A DNA stretch of 52,553 nt from Pseudomonas viridiflava (GTDB lineage Bacteria; Pseudomonadota; Gammaproteobacteria; Pseudomonadales; Pseudomonadaceae): contig NZ_LKEH01000017.1 of assembly GCF_001642795.1 (NCBI RefSeq), positions 158,824 through 211,376 of the forward strand, read 5' to 3'. The notes below the pieces were generated by a model that saw nothing but the letters and a program-made list of their open reading frames with translations, searched no databases and was not told where the DNA came from. Positions 34,421-43,492 of this stretch are shown here, in pieces. The stretch's first letter is position 1. Every line of letters starts with the position of its first letter. Both the position numbers and the translations under genes were made by a program.

Positions 34421-35143
34421 TCAGTCCGTGAGCAGCTCTTGCAGCCCCAACGCATCCCCCACCGCCGCACCGCTGGCGGTATTGTCGAACAGGCACCAGG
34501 TCGCTGCGCCCTCCTGCTCGGATCGGCGTAACTGCTCGGCAATCGTCGCCAACCGATCTGCACCATACGGACTGTGGTAGATCTGCGGCGAGCCATGCAA
34601 CCGCCAATAGCGCAAACCTTCCCAGCCCGCTGGAACGTCACCACCTGACACGGGTGACGGGTCAGCGGCAACCTGTCCGATACGCTGCTCGACCAGCAGC
34701 GGCTGTGCCTGCAGCCAGGACTCGTGGCGCGGCTCGAGCACCGCATGCCCGGTATAGCACTCACGCAATAACGCAAAAAAGCGTTGCGCGATATCGGCGT
34801 CATAGCGAAACGACGGAGGCAGCTGAATCAACAGGCAACCCAGCTTGTCACCCAGTTGCATGCACTGCTCGAGAAAGACCCTCAACAGGCTTTCGCAATC
34901 ATGCAGACGCAATTCATGACTGATGGTCCTGGGCAACTTCACGGAAAAGCGAAAGCCTTCAGGCACCGACTCGGCCCAGCGCGCATAGGTCTCTGGACGA
35001 TGAGGACGATAGAACGAGCTGTTGATCTCCACCGCATTGAAGCGTGCCGCATAACGCTGCAGATGGGTGCCTTCATCAGGAAATACGGGCCAGTATTGAC
35101 GCGCCAGGCTCCAGCCCGCGCAGCCGATAAGGAACGCGCTCAA
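34421..35143 (-). CDS. DUF72 family protein
   Basis: A 240-residue DUF72 (YecE-like) protein with a TIM-barrel-like fold: FLIGCAGWSLARQYWPVFPD at the start, NAVEINSSFYRPHRPETYAR and FRFSVKLPRTISHEL after it, and YWRLHGSPQIYHSPY in the second half. The role of the family is not established. Its start overlaps the preceding HhH gene by four bases. Confidence 0.88.
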   Translation of the reverse strand: MSAFLIGCAGWSLARQYWPVFPDEGTHLQRYAARFNAVEINSSFYRPHRPETYARWAESVPEGFRFSVKLPRTISHELRLHDCESLLRVFLEQCMQLGDKLGCLLIQLPPSFRYDADIAQRFFALLRECYTGHAVLEPRHESWLQAQPLLVEQRIGQVAADPSPVSGGDVPAGWEGLRYWRLHGSPQIYHSPYGADRLATIAEQLRRSEQEGAATWCLFDNTASGAAVGDALGLQELLTD

Positions 35144-35571
35144 TACAGCACCCTGCCAGCCTCGCGCATGAATATCTCCACTGTCTTGGGGCCGACTCCC
35201 TCGAATGCCAGCAGGCGCTTCTCGAAATCCGCCCTGCCATCACTGGCTTCGTGAACATTGAGAAGCTTGCCGCCGTATTCCTCGTTCAGCTTGCTGGCCA
35301 GTGCCAGCAGCCGTTCGGCAGTGGACTCGTCATAGCGCACATAATGAGCCTGCCCCAGCATGTCGACCAGTTCGCGATGCGTGCAGCTCGCCAGCTTGCG
35401 GGGTGTGTCACGACCCTTGTGCTCAACGATCACCCGGTAGGCTTCGCAGGCAATTTGGGCCTGAATCCTTTTGCCCATCAGAAAACTGGCGATCAGCCAC
35501 TTGAACAGGGATTTCTCCTTGTCCGCGCTGAAGTCGATCTGCAGGTCAGAGGCGGTCACGGACTGGCTCAT
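35140..35571 (-). CDS. Endonuclease III-like HhH protein, lacking the catalytic part
   Basis: A 143-residue protein resembling the N-terminal two thirds of HhH-GPD DNA glycosylases. It ends at a helix-hairpin-helix (AFEGVGPKTVEIFMREAG) and four more residues. In endonuclease III the catalytic aspartate and the four cluster cysteines come after that point, so they are missing here. It may bind DNA without glycosylase activity or be a naturally short family; the smooth ATGA overlap with the DUF72 gene argues against a recent truncation. Confidence 0.72.
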   Translation of the reverse strand: MSQSVTASDLQIDFSADKEKSLFKWLIASFLMGKRIQAQIACEAYRVIVEHKGRDTPRKLASCTHRELVDMLGQAHYVRYDESTAERLLALASKLNEEYGGKLLNVHEASDGRADFEKRLLAFEGVGPKTVEIFMREAGRVLY

Positions 35572-35576
35572 GGCGA

Positions 35577-35726
35577 TTACTTGCTCTGCTCGGACTTGCC
35601 CTGCTGCATCTGTACCGAGGACTTGCTGCCGTCGGTGTTGTTCTTGGTCTCGTTACCCGAATTGTCGAAGCAGCCGTGCAGGGCCAACAGACAGAAAAAA
35701 CCCAGGCAGATCGCTGGCTTGCTCAT
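35577..35726 (-). CDS. Small lipoprotein
   Basis: 49 residues, too short for most gene finders. It starts MSKPAICLGFFCLLALHGCF with a clear signal peptide and the lipobox LHGC (Cys about 19). The mature part is Asn, Ser, Lys and Gln-rich, about 30 residues. Its stop lies five bases before the HhH gene start, so it probably heads that three-gene operon. Function unknown. Confidence 0.65.
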   Translation of the reverse strand: MSKPAICLGFFCLLALHGCFDNSGNETKNNTDGSKSSVQMQQGKSEQSK

Positions 35727-35865
35727 GTGAATACTCCTGATCATTTCATTGCATTGAAAGGCTGCGGCGATTGAAACGACGCGCCTTCCCTTGCAGACAA
35801 TCAGGCCGCACGCAGGGTTTGTTCAGTCTGTTCGACGGCACGACCAACGGTCGTGATGCCAGGCA

Positions 35866-36726
35866 TCAAGGCCCACCGAACAGCATCGTCCAGTAAACGC
35901 CATAATCGGTCTGTGGGCCGGTCGCATACGCCACGCCCACCTCGGTGAACATCGGATTCATGAGGTTCGCGCAATGCCCGGGGCTTGCCAGCCAACTGGC
36001 CATGGCCTTGCCTGGCGTGCTCTGACCTGCCGCGATGTTCTCTCCAATCTGTCGGCCGCTGTAACCTGCCGCACGGGCCCGGTCAGCAGGCGAGTCGCCA
36101 TCGAAACCGCGATGCTGAAAATAGTTTTCGCTGGCCATCGACTGGTTGTGGCCCTGAGCGGCCAGTTCCAGCGTCGCATTCCAGACCACAGGCTGCGCCG
36201 CTGCAAACGGTCGTTTGCCGCACATACGGGGTTTGGACCGCGCTTCATTGATCTGTGCGAGCAGCAGCTTGCCCGCCGAGCGGGTGTCACTCAGCTTGCT
36301 GTCGATCAAGGGACGGGCCAGCACGATGCGCCAATCGTTTCGTTCCCGAGTGATGCCGACATCGGCGTACTGAGCGTCCAGCAACGCGCCGCAGTAACGC
36401 GCCTTGAGCATGCCGACCGCCTCGTTGGCGTCCTGCGCGCCTGCAAGACGGATGGTGCGTACGGTTACCGCCTGATAGCCCGCAGCCTTGAGCGCATCGC
36501 GGGAACTGCCGTTGAAGACGATGGGCAGCGTGACGCTATCGTTCAGCACCAATGGGCGAGCCACCTTGGAGGTTCGCGACTCACAGCGCTGCGGCTGCGC
36601 ACGGTAGGCATTGATGCTCTGGACCATCTGCTGCCCTTCGCTGGCCATGGCAGGCGCGGCAAACAAGGACGCGAACGAAATCAGACAGAGCCGGACACGC
36701 CATGGAAAACGGAGGTGCTTGCGCAT
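35866..36726 (-). CDS. Exported CAP-domain (SCP/PR-1-like) protein
   Basis: About 286 residues. A signal peptide (RVRLCLISFASLFAAPAMAS) is followed by a divergent N-terminal half (about 30-155) and a CAP domain (about 160-285) with GHNQSMASENYFQHRGFDGD, IGENIAAGQ and ASPGHCANLMNPMFTEVGVA, which give the conserved His/Glu pocket. CAP proteins are secreted with varied roles. The start is chosen at MRKHLRF (36726); MPI at 36735 is equally possible. A longer frame to 36855 has no family likeness. Confidence 0.85.
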   Translation of the reverse strand: MRKHLRFPWRVRLCLISFASLFAAPAMASEGQQMVQSINAYRAQPQRCESRTSKVARPLVLNDSVTLPIVFNGSSRDALKAAGYQAVTVRTIRLAGAQDANEAVGMLKARYCGALLDAQYADVGITRERNDWRIVLARPLIDSKLSDTRSAGKLLLAQINEARSKPRMCGKRPFAAAQPVVWNATLELAAQGHNQSMASENYFQHRGFDGDSPADRARAAGYSGRQIGENIAAGQSTPGKAMASWLASPGHCANLMNPMFTEVGVAYATGPQTDYGVYWTMLFGGP

Positions 36727-36858
36727 GATGGGCATGGACTCTGGGGAAGGAAATAGCCGTAAAAGGCAGGGACTGCCCAGCGGACTGCGGCCCTTTTTTA
36801 AGGGCCCGAATAGGACCGTGCAACTGACACATGGTTCATGGCAGCACAGCACCACCGC

Positions 36859-37101
36859 TTAGAGTTTTCCGATTTCCCCGGTGGCCTCGCCCAGGCTGGC
36901 CAGTGTCTGTTCGATGTCCAGCACAGCGTGATCCAGCTTGACGAACGACTGCTGCAACGCCTCCAGATCATCGACCGTCTGATGTCCGCGCAAATGCGCC
37001 ACCCGCTCCAGCTCGCTGCGCTCAAGGCCTCGAATGTCGTCGCGCAATCGCTCAAGCGTTACCCAGACAGCATCAAACCGCTCATGACGTTCATGCTTCA
37101 C
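36859..37101 (-). CDS. Small coiled-coil hypothetical protein
   Basis: About 80 residues, almost wholly helical with heptad-spaced leucines (LERLRDDIRGLERSELERVA, LQQSFVKLDHAVLDIEQTLA), looking like a SlyX-sized coiled coil. No signal peptide or membrane segment. I take the GTG at 37101, because GGGAG lies six bases upstream. Function unknown. Confidence 0.6.
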   Translation of the reverse strand: MKHERHERFDAVWVTLERLRDDIRGLERSELERVAHLRGHQTVDDLEALQQSFVKLDHAVLDIEQTLASLGEATGEIGKL

Positions 37102-37158
37102 TTTCAACTCCCTTCATCGGCAAAGGTTTCAGGTTCGCGGCTCACAGCTCGCAAAAAT

Positions 37159-37704
37159 TCAGAGCGCGGATCCGGGATGCCATCCCAGCTGACGCCTGAT
37201 AATCCGACGATAGGGCGTGTCGATCTGCTCGGGAACCTGCTCGATGTAGTCGCGCGCATGCTGTAGCGTTTCACCGGTCAGACCCGAAAGGTAAGCCACC
37301 GCATCCTCGACCGACGGGACCCGGCCTTCAATGCCGTTGAACCGGGGCGGCAATGCCGTCCAGATAACGGCATCGATCCGCCGCTCCCACGCCCATTCCA
37401 TCAACACGCCTACCGGCTTGCGTGAAACCAGCAGACTGGCGATAGCGCCTTCCCGCTCTTCAGGGATTTGCTCACGCTCACGCAACGCCGCGCAGGCCTC
37501 CTCGACGCTCGACACTGCAAGCAGCGCCCAACACACTTTCACGGGTGGTGCGTTCAGGCAAATGGCGGTGGACAGCTCGCCTCCATCCGCCACCCGCGAA
37601 AATTCGATCGGCAGCGCGGGACCGTCCCCGTACCACTCACCTGCCAACGGAAGCGCGCCCGGCTCCCACATCAATGATCCCCAGCCCAGGCATGCAATAT
37701 TCAA
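37159..37704 (-). CDS. Hypothetical protein, possibly gamma-glutamylcyclotransferase-like
   Basis: A 181-residue soluble protein. The N-terminus NIACLGWGSLMWEPGAL recalls the YGSLMW substrate loop of gamma-glutamylcyclotransferase folds, and REREQIPEEREGAI may hold an active-site acid, but overall likeness is weak. The start codon is TTG at 37704, with a strong GGAGG seven bases upstream. No clear operon partner. Confidence 0.65.
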   Translation of the reverse strand: MNIACLGWGSLMWEPGALPLAGEWYGDGPALPIEFSRVADGGELSTAICLNAPPVKVCWALLAVSSVEEACAALREREQIPEEREGAIASLLVSRKPVGVLMEWAWERRIDAVIWTALPPRFNGIEGRVPSVEDAVAYLSGLTGETLQHARDYIEQVPEQIDTPYRRIIRRQLGWHPGSAL

Positions 37705-37913
37705 CGTCCAGCCTCCACAGATTCATCCGGATACCGCAACTGTGACAACGCGCCCGAGCAATACTCCCTTGCATGACCAACGTTTCACTTCATGAAACCG
37801 CCTGTCAGGGCCGAAGATCATCGCTTTGAATTTCCGGTTTGAATCAAGATCATTTTTCAGACACGCACCGGCCAGACCGAAGCGGTGTCGACTTTCAGCC
37901 ATGGGAGCCCTGA

Positions 37914-38090
37914 ATGAAGGAATTGATCACAACGGTCACTGAGGGAAAACGGGACACAAAGCCTTCTCTGACGAGCGATATCGCCAGCAGGCTGAAGCAG
38001 GTTTTGAAGGTGATCATTCGCGAGCTTCGTCCGGAAGCCCCGCGCAGACGCTTGCTGGAACGCTGCCGCAAGCGGCGGGACGAAGAGTGA
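37914..38090 (+). CDS. Small basic hypothetical protein
   Basis: 58 residues, MKELITTVTEGKRDTKPS... ending LLERCRKRRDEE. The C-terminal half is strongly basic (Arg-rich) and helical, so nucleic-acid or membrane contact is possible. A GGGAG precedes the ATG. It ends 45 bases before the metallo-hydrolase gene and may share its transcript. Confidence 0.55.
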   Translation: MKELITTVTEGKRDTKPSLTSDIASRLKQVLKVIIRELRPEAPRRRLLERCRKRRDEE

Positions 38091-38135
38091 GACGCAGGTC
38101 ATGAACAGCGTATCTCGAATTGAGAGGAGGCGGTC

Positions 38136-38999
38136 GTGCGCATCCATCATCTGAACTGCGGTTGCATGTGCCCTCTCGGCGGTGCGCTGTTCGACGGCTT
38201 CAGCCGAGGACTGACCGCGCGACTGGTCTGTCACTGTCTGCTGATCGAAACCGACAACGACGGACTGGTGCTGGTGGATACCGGTTTCGGAACCGAAGAT
38301 GTCGAGCAGCCTTCAAGGCGTTTAAGCCGGTTCTTTCGCTACTTCAACAATATTAAGTTGGAGCAGCGCTATACCGCATTGCATCAGGTACGGCAGCTGG
38401 GTTTTCGTGCCGAAGATGTTCGCCATATCGTGCTGACTCATCTGGATTTCGATCACGCTGGCGGTCTGCATGATTTTCCGCAGGCCAGCGTACATGTCAT
38501 GCGTGACGAAATGTCCGCGGCCAGCAACGCCGCCGGTTGGCGCGATTCGCGCAGATTTCGCGCTCCGCAATGGCAAAGGGTGAATGACTGGAAACTGTAT
38601 GACGCTGACGGCGACCGCTGGAATGGCTTTGGCGCTGTACGCACGCTGCTGGGTACGGGCGATGACGACATTCTTCTGGTTCCGCTGCGGGGCCATACCC
38701 TTGGGCACGCAGGCATTGCCATTCGCACGCCCGAGGGTTGGGTGCTGCATGCAGGCGATGCCTATTTCTACCATGGCGAAATCGGTTCAGCCGAACGCAG
38801 CTGCACGCCGGGACTGCGCTTTTACCAGCGCATGATGGACACCGATCACAAGGAGCGCGTCGCCAATCAGATGCGGTTGCGCAACTTGTCGCTTTCAGCG
38901 GGACGCGACCTGCGCATCTTTTGCAGTCACGACGCCATCGAACTTCAGCAGGCCATCGATCATTCATCTGCGCAACGCTCCAGAGCAGACGCAGACTGA
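38136..38999 (+). CDS. Metallo-beta-lactamase-fold hydrolase
   Basis: A 287-residue MBL-fold protein. The metal-binding motif reads HLDFDHAGG, so the second His of the usual HxHxDH is Asp. Other ligands are in place: His in LRGHTLGHAG, Asp in LHAGDAYF and His in FCSHDAIE. The size and HAGG context resemble the group containing acyl-homoserine lactonases, but the substrate is unknown. Start GTG at 38136 after GAGAGGAGG. Confidence 0.85.
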   Translation: MRIHHLNCGCMCPLGGALFDGFSRGLTARLVCHCLLIETDNDGLVLVDTGFGTEDVEQPSRRLSRFFRYFNNIKLEQRYTALHQVRQLGFRAEDVRHIVLTHLDFDHAGGLHDFPQASVHVMRDEMSAASNAAGWRDSRRFRAPQWQRVNDWKLYDADGDRWNGFGAVRTLLGTGDDDILLVPLRGHTLGHAGIAIRTPEGWVLHAGDAYFYHGEIGSAERSCTPGLRFYQRMMDTDHKERVANQMRLRNLSLSAGRDLRIFCSHDAIELQQAIDHSSAQRSRADAD

Positions 39000-39102
39000 G
39001 ACGTTGCCTCTGATCGGTGCACCTGGCAGAAAGTCAGAACCAACCGTCACTGCAATGCTCTGAAACTCACACGCCGCAGCCCCCGAAAGGAATCACTCCC
39101 CC

Positions 39103-40419
39103 ATGGCCAGTCACGAAAAAGCGTCACTACGACGCGCGATCACCGCTCCGATGCTGATGCTGTTCATCCTTGGCGACGTGCTCGGCGCCGGCGTCTATGC
39201 GCTGGCAGGCACCATCGCCGGACGCGTGGGCGGAGCCATCTGGGCGCCCTTGCTGATCGCGCTGTGTTTTGCCCTGCTGACGGCAGCGTCCTATGCCGAA
39301 CTGGTCACCAAGTACCCGCGTGCGGGCGGCGCTGCGGTGTATGCCGAAAAAGCCTTCGGCAAACCCCTGCTGTCCTTTCTCGTGGGCTTCTCGATGATCG
39401 CGGCAGGCGTCACCAGCGCAGCGGGACTGGCCGTTGCGTTCGCCGGTGACTACCTGCAAGCGCTGATCAGCGTGCCACCGCAATGGGTCTGTGTCGGGTT
39501 TCTGGTTATCGTCGGACTGTTGAATGCACGAGGCATCAAGGAATCGCTGGGGGCCAACCTGCTGATGACCACCATCGAGCTGAGCGGACTGGTGATGGTG
39601 ATCGCCGCTGCAGCCTGGTTCGTCGGCCAGGGTCAGGGCGTTCCGCAACGGGTGTTCGAACTGGACACGGCCTCCCCTGCAACGGCCATTCTGGCGGCAT
39701 CGCTGCTGGCGTTCTATTCCTTTGTCGGTTTCGAAACCTCCGCCAACCTGGCCGAGGAAATCAAGGATGTACGCAAGGTCTATCCCCGCGCCCTGTTCGG
39801 AGCATTGCTGATTGCCGGTGCTGTGTATGTGCTGGTGGGCGTGGGCGCGGCCATGGTGTTGCCGGTCGATCAGTTGAAGGACTCGCAGGCGCCGCTGCTG
39901 GACGTGGTGAAGGCATCGGGTCTGGGGATTCCATCAACCTGGTTTGCCTTGATCGCACTGATCGCGGTCGCCAATGGCGCGCTGTTGACAATGATCATGG
40001 CCAGCCGCCTGACGTTCGGCATGGCGCGCGAAGGTCTGCTGCCTGCGATTCTGGGCAGCGTGCTGCCGCATCGACGCACACCCGGCGTTGCCATTCTGGT
40101 CACCACCCTGGTCGCCATCGCGCTGTCGTTCACCAGCACCCTGACCACGCTCGCCGAAACGGTGGTGCTGCTGTTGCTGTTCGTATTCCTCAGCGTCAAT
40201 GTGGCCGTGCTGGTGCTCAAGCGGGCCAAGGTCGAGCCTGCGCACTTTCAGGTTCACTGGGTGATTCCCGTCCTTGGGATACTCTCCTGTCTGTTGCTGT
40301 TGACTCAGCAAGGGCCGGAAACCTGGCTGCGGGCCGGGGTCATGCTGGTGGTCGGTGCGGTGTTGTACGGCCTGACTCGGCTGGGCAGACCGCAGGCAGT
40401 TTCACACATCAGTGAATAG
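39103..40419 (+). CDS. APC-family amino acid permease
   Basis: A 438-residue integral membrane protein with about 12 helices. The first helix contains the G-x-G-motif FILGDVLGAGVYALAG, and SFVGFETSANLAEEIKDVRK is the classic helix 6 and loop signature of amino acid/polyamine/cation transporters. It would import or exchange amino acids or related amines; the substrate is not predictable. AAAGGAA precedes the ATG. The 3' end overlaps that of the convergent RND gene by 11 bases. Confidence 0.9.
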   Translation: MASHEKASLRRAITAPMLMLFILGDVLGAGVYALAGTIAGRVGGAIWAPLLIALCFALLTAASYAELVTKYPRAGGAAVYAEKAFGKPLLSFLVGFSMIAAGVTSAAGLAVAFAGDYLQALISVPPQWVCVGFLVIVGLLNARGIKESLGANLLMTTIELSGLVMVIAAAAWFVGQGQGVPQRVFELDTASPATAILAASLLAFYSFVGFETSANLAEEIKDVRKVYPRALFGALLIAGAVYVLVGVGAAMVLPVDQLKDSQAPLLDVVKASGLGIPSTWFALIALIAVANGALLTMIMASRLTFGMAREGLLPAILGSVLPHRRTPGVAILVTTLVAIALSFTSTLTTLAETVVLLLLFVFLSVNVAVLVLKRAKVEPAHFQVHWVIPVLGILSCLLLLTQQGPETWLRAGVMLVVGAVLYGLTRLGRPQAVSHISE

Positions 40420-43400
40420 ACTCGCCATGGTGAGCGGCTCCGCGGCTGAACCAGCGGTGCAGCAAGCGCTCCAGATCATCGATGTAAGTGAATGCGACAG
40501 GCACCACCAGCAGACTCAAGGCGGTAGACGTCATCAACCCGCCAATCACCGCAATGGCCATGGGCTGTCGGAAACTCGCGTCAGCCCCCAGTCCCAAGGC
40601 AATCGGCATCATCCCCGCGATCATCGCAAGGGTGGTCATGATGATCGGGCGAACGCGCTTGTGGCAGGCATTGATCAGGGCATCTGCCACTGAAAGGCCC
40701 TGCTTCCTGATGCCCATCACCGAATACTCGACCAGCAGAATCGAATTTTTGGTGACGATCCCCATCAGCATCACCAGACCGATCAGGGACGGGAGGCTCA
40801 ACATGCCCCGGGTGAGCAGCAAAGCGACAAAGGCGCCACCTACCGACAGTGGAATGGCGAAAAGAATGGTCAACGGCTGGAAGAAGTCGCTGAACAGCAG
40901 CACCAGCACCACGTAGACGCAAACCAGACCAATAATGATGGCCATGCCGAAGCCTTCCATCAATTCGGCCATGATCTCTGCATCGCCTGTTTCAATCAGC
41001 CTCACGCTGGACGGCATGGACTGGATCGCTGGCAGGGATCGGGCAATGGCCAGTGCCTGGCCGAGCGGCATGTGCCCCAGATCGGCGCTGACATTGGCAT
41101 AGCGCCGTCGGTCATACCGGTCGATCTGGGTCGGGCCACTTTCTACGCTCAGTTGCGCGACGCTCGATAAGGGAACCAGCCCGTCCCGACCACGCACCCG
41201 GAGACCGGCAATGGTTTCCAGGTCCTGCCGCGCGGCTTGTGGAATACGCACCTGTATCGAGATCTGACGGTTATCCAGGTTCAGCTTGGCCATCTGCGAA
41301 TCGAAGTCACCATTGGTCGCAATGCGCACCGTCTCACCGATGGTCGCGGTGGTGACGCCGCGCTCGGCTGCCTGCCGGGCATCCGGGCGAACCACGATTT
41401 CCGGACGCTCCAGACTCGCGGTCGACGTAATGTTCGCCAGGCCGGGTACATCCCGCAACTCACGTTCCAGCGCCTGGGCGGTCGCTTTGAGCGCTGCCGG
41501 GTCATCACTGGAGAGGATCAACGCCATCTTCTCGCCAAGACCGCCGCTGCCCAACGAGAACCGTGCACCCGGGACCCCATGCAAGACCCCGCGTATGCGG
41601 TTTTCGATATCGGTCTGACCGGCGCGCGTACCACGGTCAGAAAGCACAAGAGTCATGGTCGCGCGACGCAATTCAGCCGCCTGAGTTTGTCCATGCCCGG
41701 CAGACTGAGCCACCCCCACCGTACTGAACACATGCTCGATACCCGGAATGTCCTTGATGACGCGACTCACCGCCTCGACCGTCGATCGGGTAGCCTCCAG
41801 ACTGCTGCCCGGAGGCAGTTCCACATTGATGTTGCTATATCCCTTGTCGGACGCCGGAATCAAGCCTGTCTCCAGAAGCGGGACCATCGCTATCGAAGCG
41901 ACGAACACCAGCAGGGTAGCCCCCAGGGTCAGGCCACGATGTTTCAGGCACCAGCGCACCGCGCCCAGGTAGCGCGTCATCAGCGCTCCATCCGCCGGTT
42001 CCTGCTTGTCGGGATGTGTCTTGAGCAGATAGGCCGCCATCATCGGCGTGAGTATTCGCGCTACCAGGAGCGAGGACAGCACCGCGACCACCGCGGTCCA
42101 GCCGAACTGCTTGAAGAAAAGACCGGGAACGCCGCTCATCATGGCAGTAGGCAGGAACACCACCACCAGGGTCATGGTGGTCGCCATGACAGCCAGGGCA
42201 ATTTCCGTCACGGCGTCACCTGCGGCCTGCTTGATGGGTTTACCCATGCGACTGTGCCGTTCGATGTTCTCGATCTCGACGATGGCATCGTCCACCAGAA
42301 TGCCGACGATGACCGCCAGTGCGAGCAGCGTCAGGGTATTGAGCGAGTAACCGAGCCAGTTCATGACCAGAAACGTCGGCAGCACCGACAAGGGCAATGC
42401 CGAGGCGGAGATCAGCGTGGCTCGCCAGTCGCGCAGAAACCACCAGACCACCAGAACCGCCAGCAATGCGCCCTCGTACAGCATGTGCATCGAGCCCTCG
42501 TACTGCTCGTGCGTGTAGTCGACAGTTCCTGACACCTTGGTAAAGGAAAGCGTCGGGTCAGCGGCGTGCAATTGATCGAGCGCACTGATCACGCCAGCGG
42601 CGACGCGGGTCTCATCGAACCCCTTGGCGCGGAACAAGCGGAAACCGACCACCGGCTTGCCATCGAGCGTCGCGATCTGGGTACGATCGGCATAGGTATC
42701 CTTCACCACTGCCACCTGATCCAGATTGACGCGTCGGCCGTTGCCCAGCACCACTGGCAAGCGGTTCAGTTCAGCGGCTTGCCTGACCGTGGCGATGGTC
42801 CTTACCGCCTGCTCGGCGTTGCCCATCTGCCCTCGCCCGCCGGATGATTCCTGTTCGACGTTTTTCAAGGCGCGCGAGACTTCCGCAGCGGTAGCGCCCT
42901 GTGCGGCGAGGCTCGATGGATCGACTTCCACCAGTACCTGACGCTGCACGCCCCCGACCCGCTCGAACTTACCGATGCCCGGCACGCCAAGTATCGTCTT
43001 GTTGATGGTGTCATCCACAAACCAGGAAAGCGCTTCCTCATCCATCTTTGTCGAGGCTACCGCGTACAACAGGGTCGCGTCGTCACCGCCGACCCGGACC
43101 GCGCTGATGGAGGGCTGCTCCAGATCGGTGGGCAGGTCGGACCTGACGCGGTCTACTGCATCCTTGGTCTCGATCAGCGCATCGGAAAGTTGCTTTTCCA
43201 GAATGAACTCGACATTGATGGTAACCAGTCCGTCCACAATGGACGTGGTGATGTGCTTGATACCGGACAGCGTAGCCAGCGAGTTCTCCACCTTGCGCGC
43301 CACTTCGGTTTCCAGTTGTGCAGGAGCCGCGCCCGGCTGGGTCAGCGTGATGACCACGGTGGGCAGATCGACATCCGGCATGTTGGCGATGGGCAAGGCG

Positions 43401-43492
43401 CGAAAGCCCATGACGCCAGCCAGGGAAAGCAGAATGAAAAGCAGGATGGAAGGAATAGGGTTGCGGATCGACCAGGTAGCAAAATTCATCAT
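40409..43492 (-). CDS. RND multidrug efflux inner-membrane pump (HAE-1 type)
   Basis: A 1027-residue RND transporter, the usual length, with two halves of six helices and large periplasmic loops. Proton-relay residues are visible: the two aspartates of GILVDDAIVEIENIERH (helix 4) and the lysine of MGIVTKNSILLVEY (helix 10), equivalent to D407/D408 and K940 in AcrB. It exports drugs or toxic compounds by proton motive force. Third gene of the OMF-adaptor-pump operon, directly after the adaptor gene. Confidence 0.93.
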   Translation of the reverse strand: MMNFATWSIRNPIPSILLFILLSLAGVMGFRALPIANMPDVDLPTVVITLTQPGAAPAQLETEVARKVENSLATLSGIKHITTSIVDGLVTINVEFILEKQLSDALIETKDAVDRVRSDLPTDLEQPSISAVRVGGDDATLLYAVASTKMDEEALSWFVDDTINKTILGVPGIGKFERVGGVQRQVLVEVDPSSLAAQGATAAEVSRALKNVEQESSGGRGQMGNAEQAVRTIATVRQAAELNRLPVVLGNGRRVNLDQVAVVKDTYADRTQIATLDGKPVVGFRLFRAKGFDETRVAAGVISALDQLHAADPTLSFTKVSGTVDYTHEQYEGSMHMLYEGALLAVLVVWWFLRDWRATLISASALPLSVLPTFLVMNWLGYSLNTLTLLALAVIVGILVDDAIVEIENIERHSRMGKPIKQAAGDAVTEIALAVMATTMTLVVVFLPTAMMSGVPGLFFKQFGWTAVVAVLSSLLVARILTPMMAAYLLKTHPDKQEPADGALMTRYLGAVRWCLKHRGLTLGATLLVFVASIAMVPLLETGLIPASDKGYSNINVELPPGSSLEATRSTVEAVSRVIKDIPGIEHVFSTVGVAQSAGHGQTQAAELRRATMTLVLSDRGTRAGQTDIENRIRGVLHGVPGARFSLGSGGLGEKMALILSSDDPAALKATAQALERELRDVPGLANITSTASLERPEIVVRPDARQAAERGVTTATIGETVRIATNGDFDSQMAKLNLDNRQISIQVRIPQAARQDLETIAGLRVRGRDGLVPLSSVAQLSVESGPTQIDRYDRRRYANVSADLGHMPLGQALAIARSLPAIQSMPSSVRLIETGDAEIMAELMEGFGMAIIIGLVCVYVVLVLLFSDFFQPLTILFAIPLSVGGAFVALLLTRGMLSLPSLIGLVMLMGIVTKNSILLVEYSVMGIRKQGLSVADALINACHKRVRPIIMTTLAMIAGMMPIALGLGADASFRQPMAIAVIGGLMTSTALSLLVVPVAFTYIDDLERLLHRWFSRGAAHHGESIH

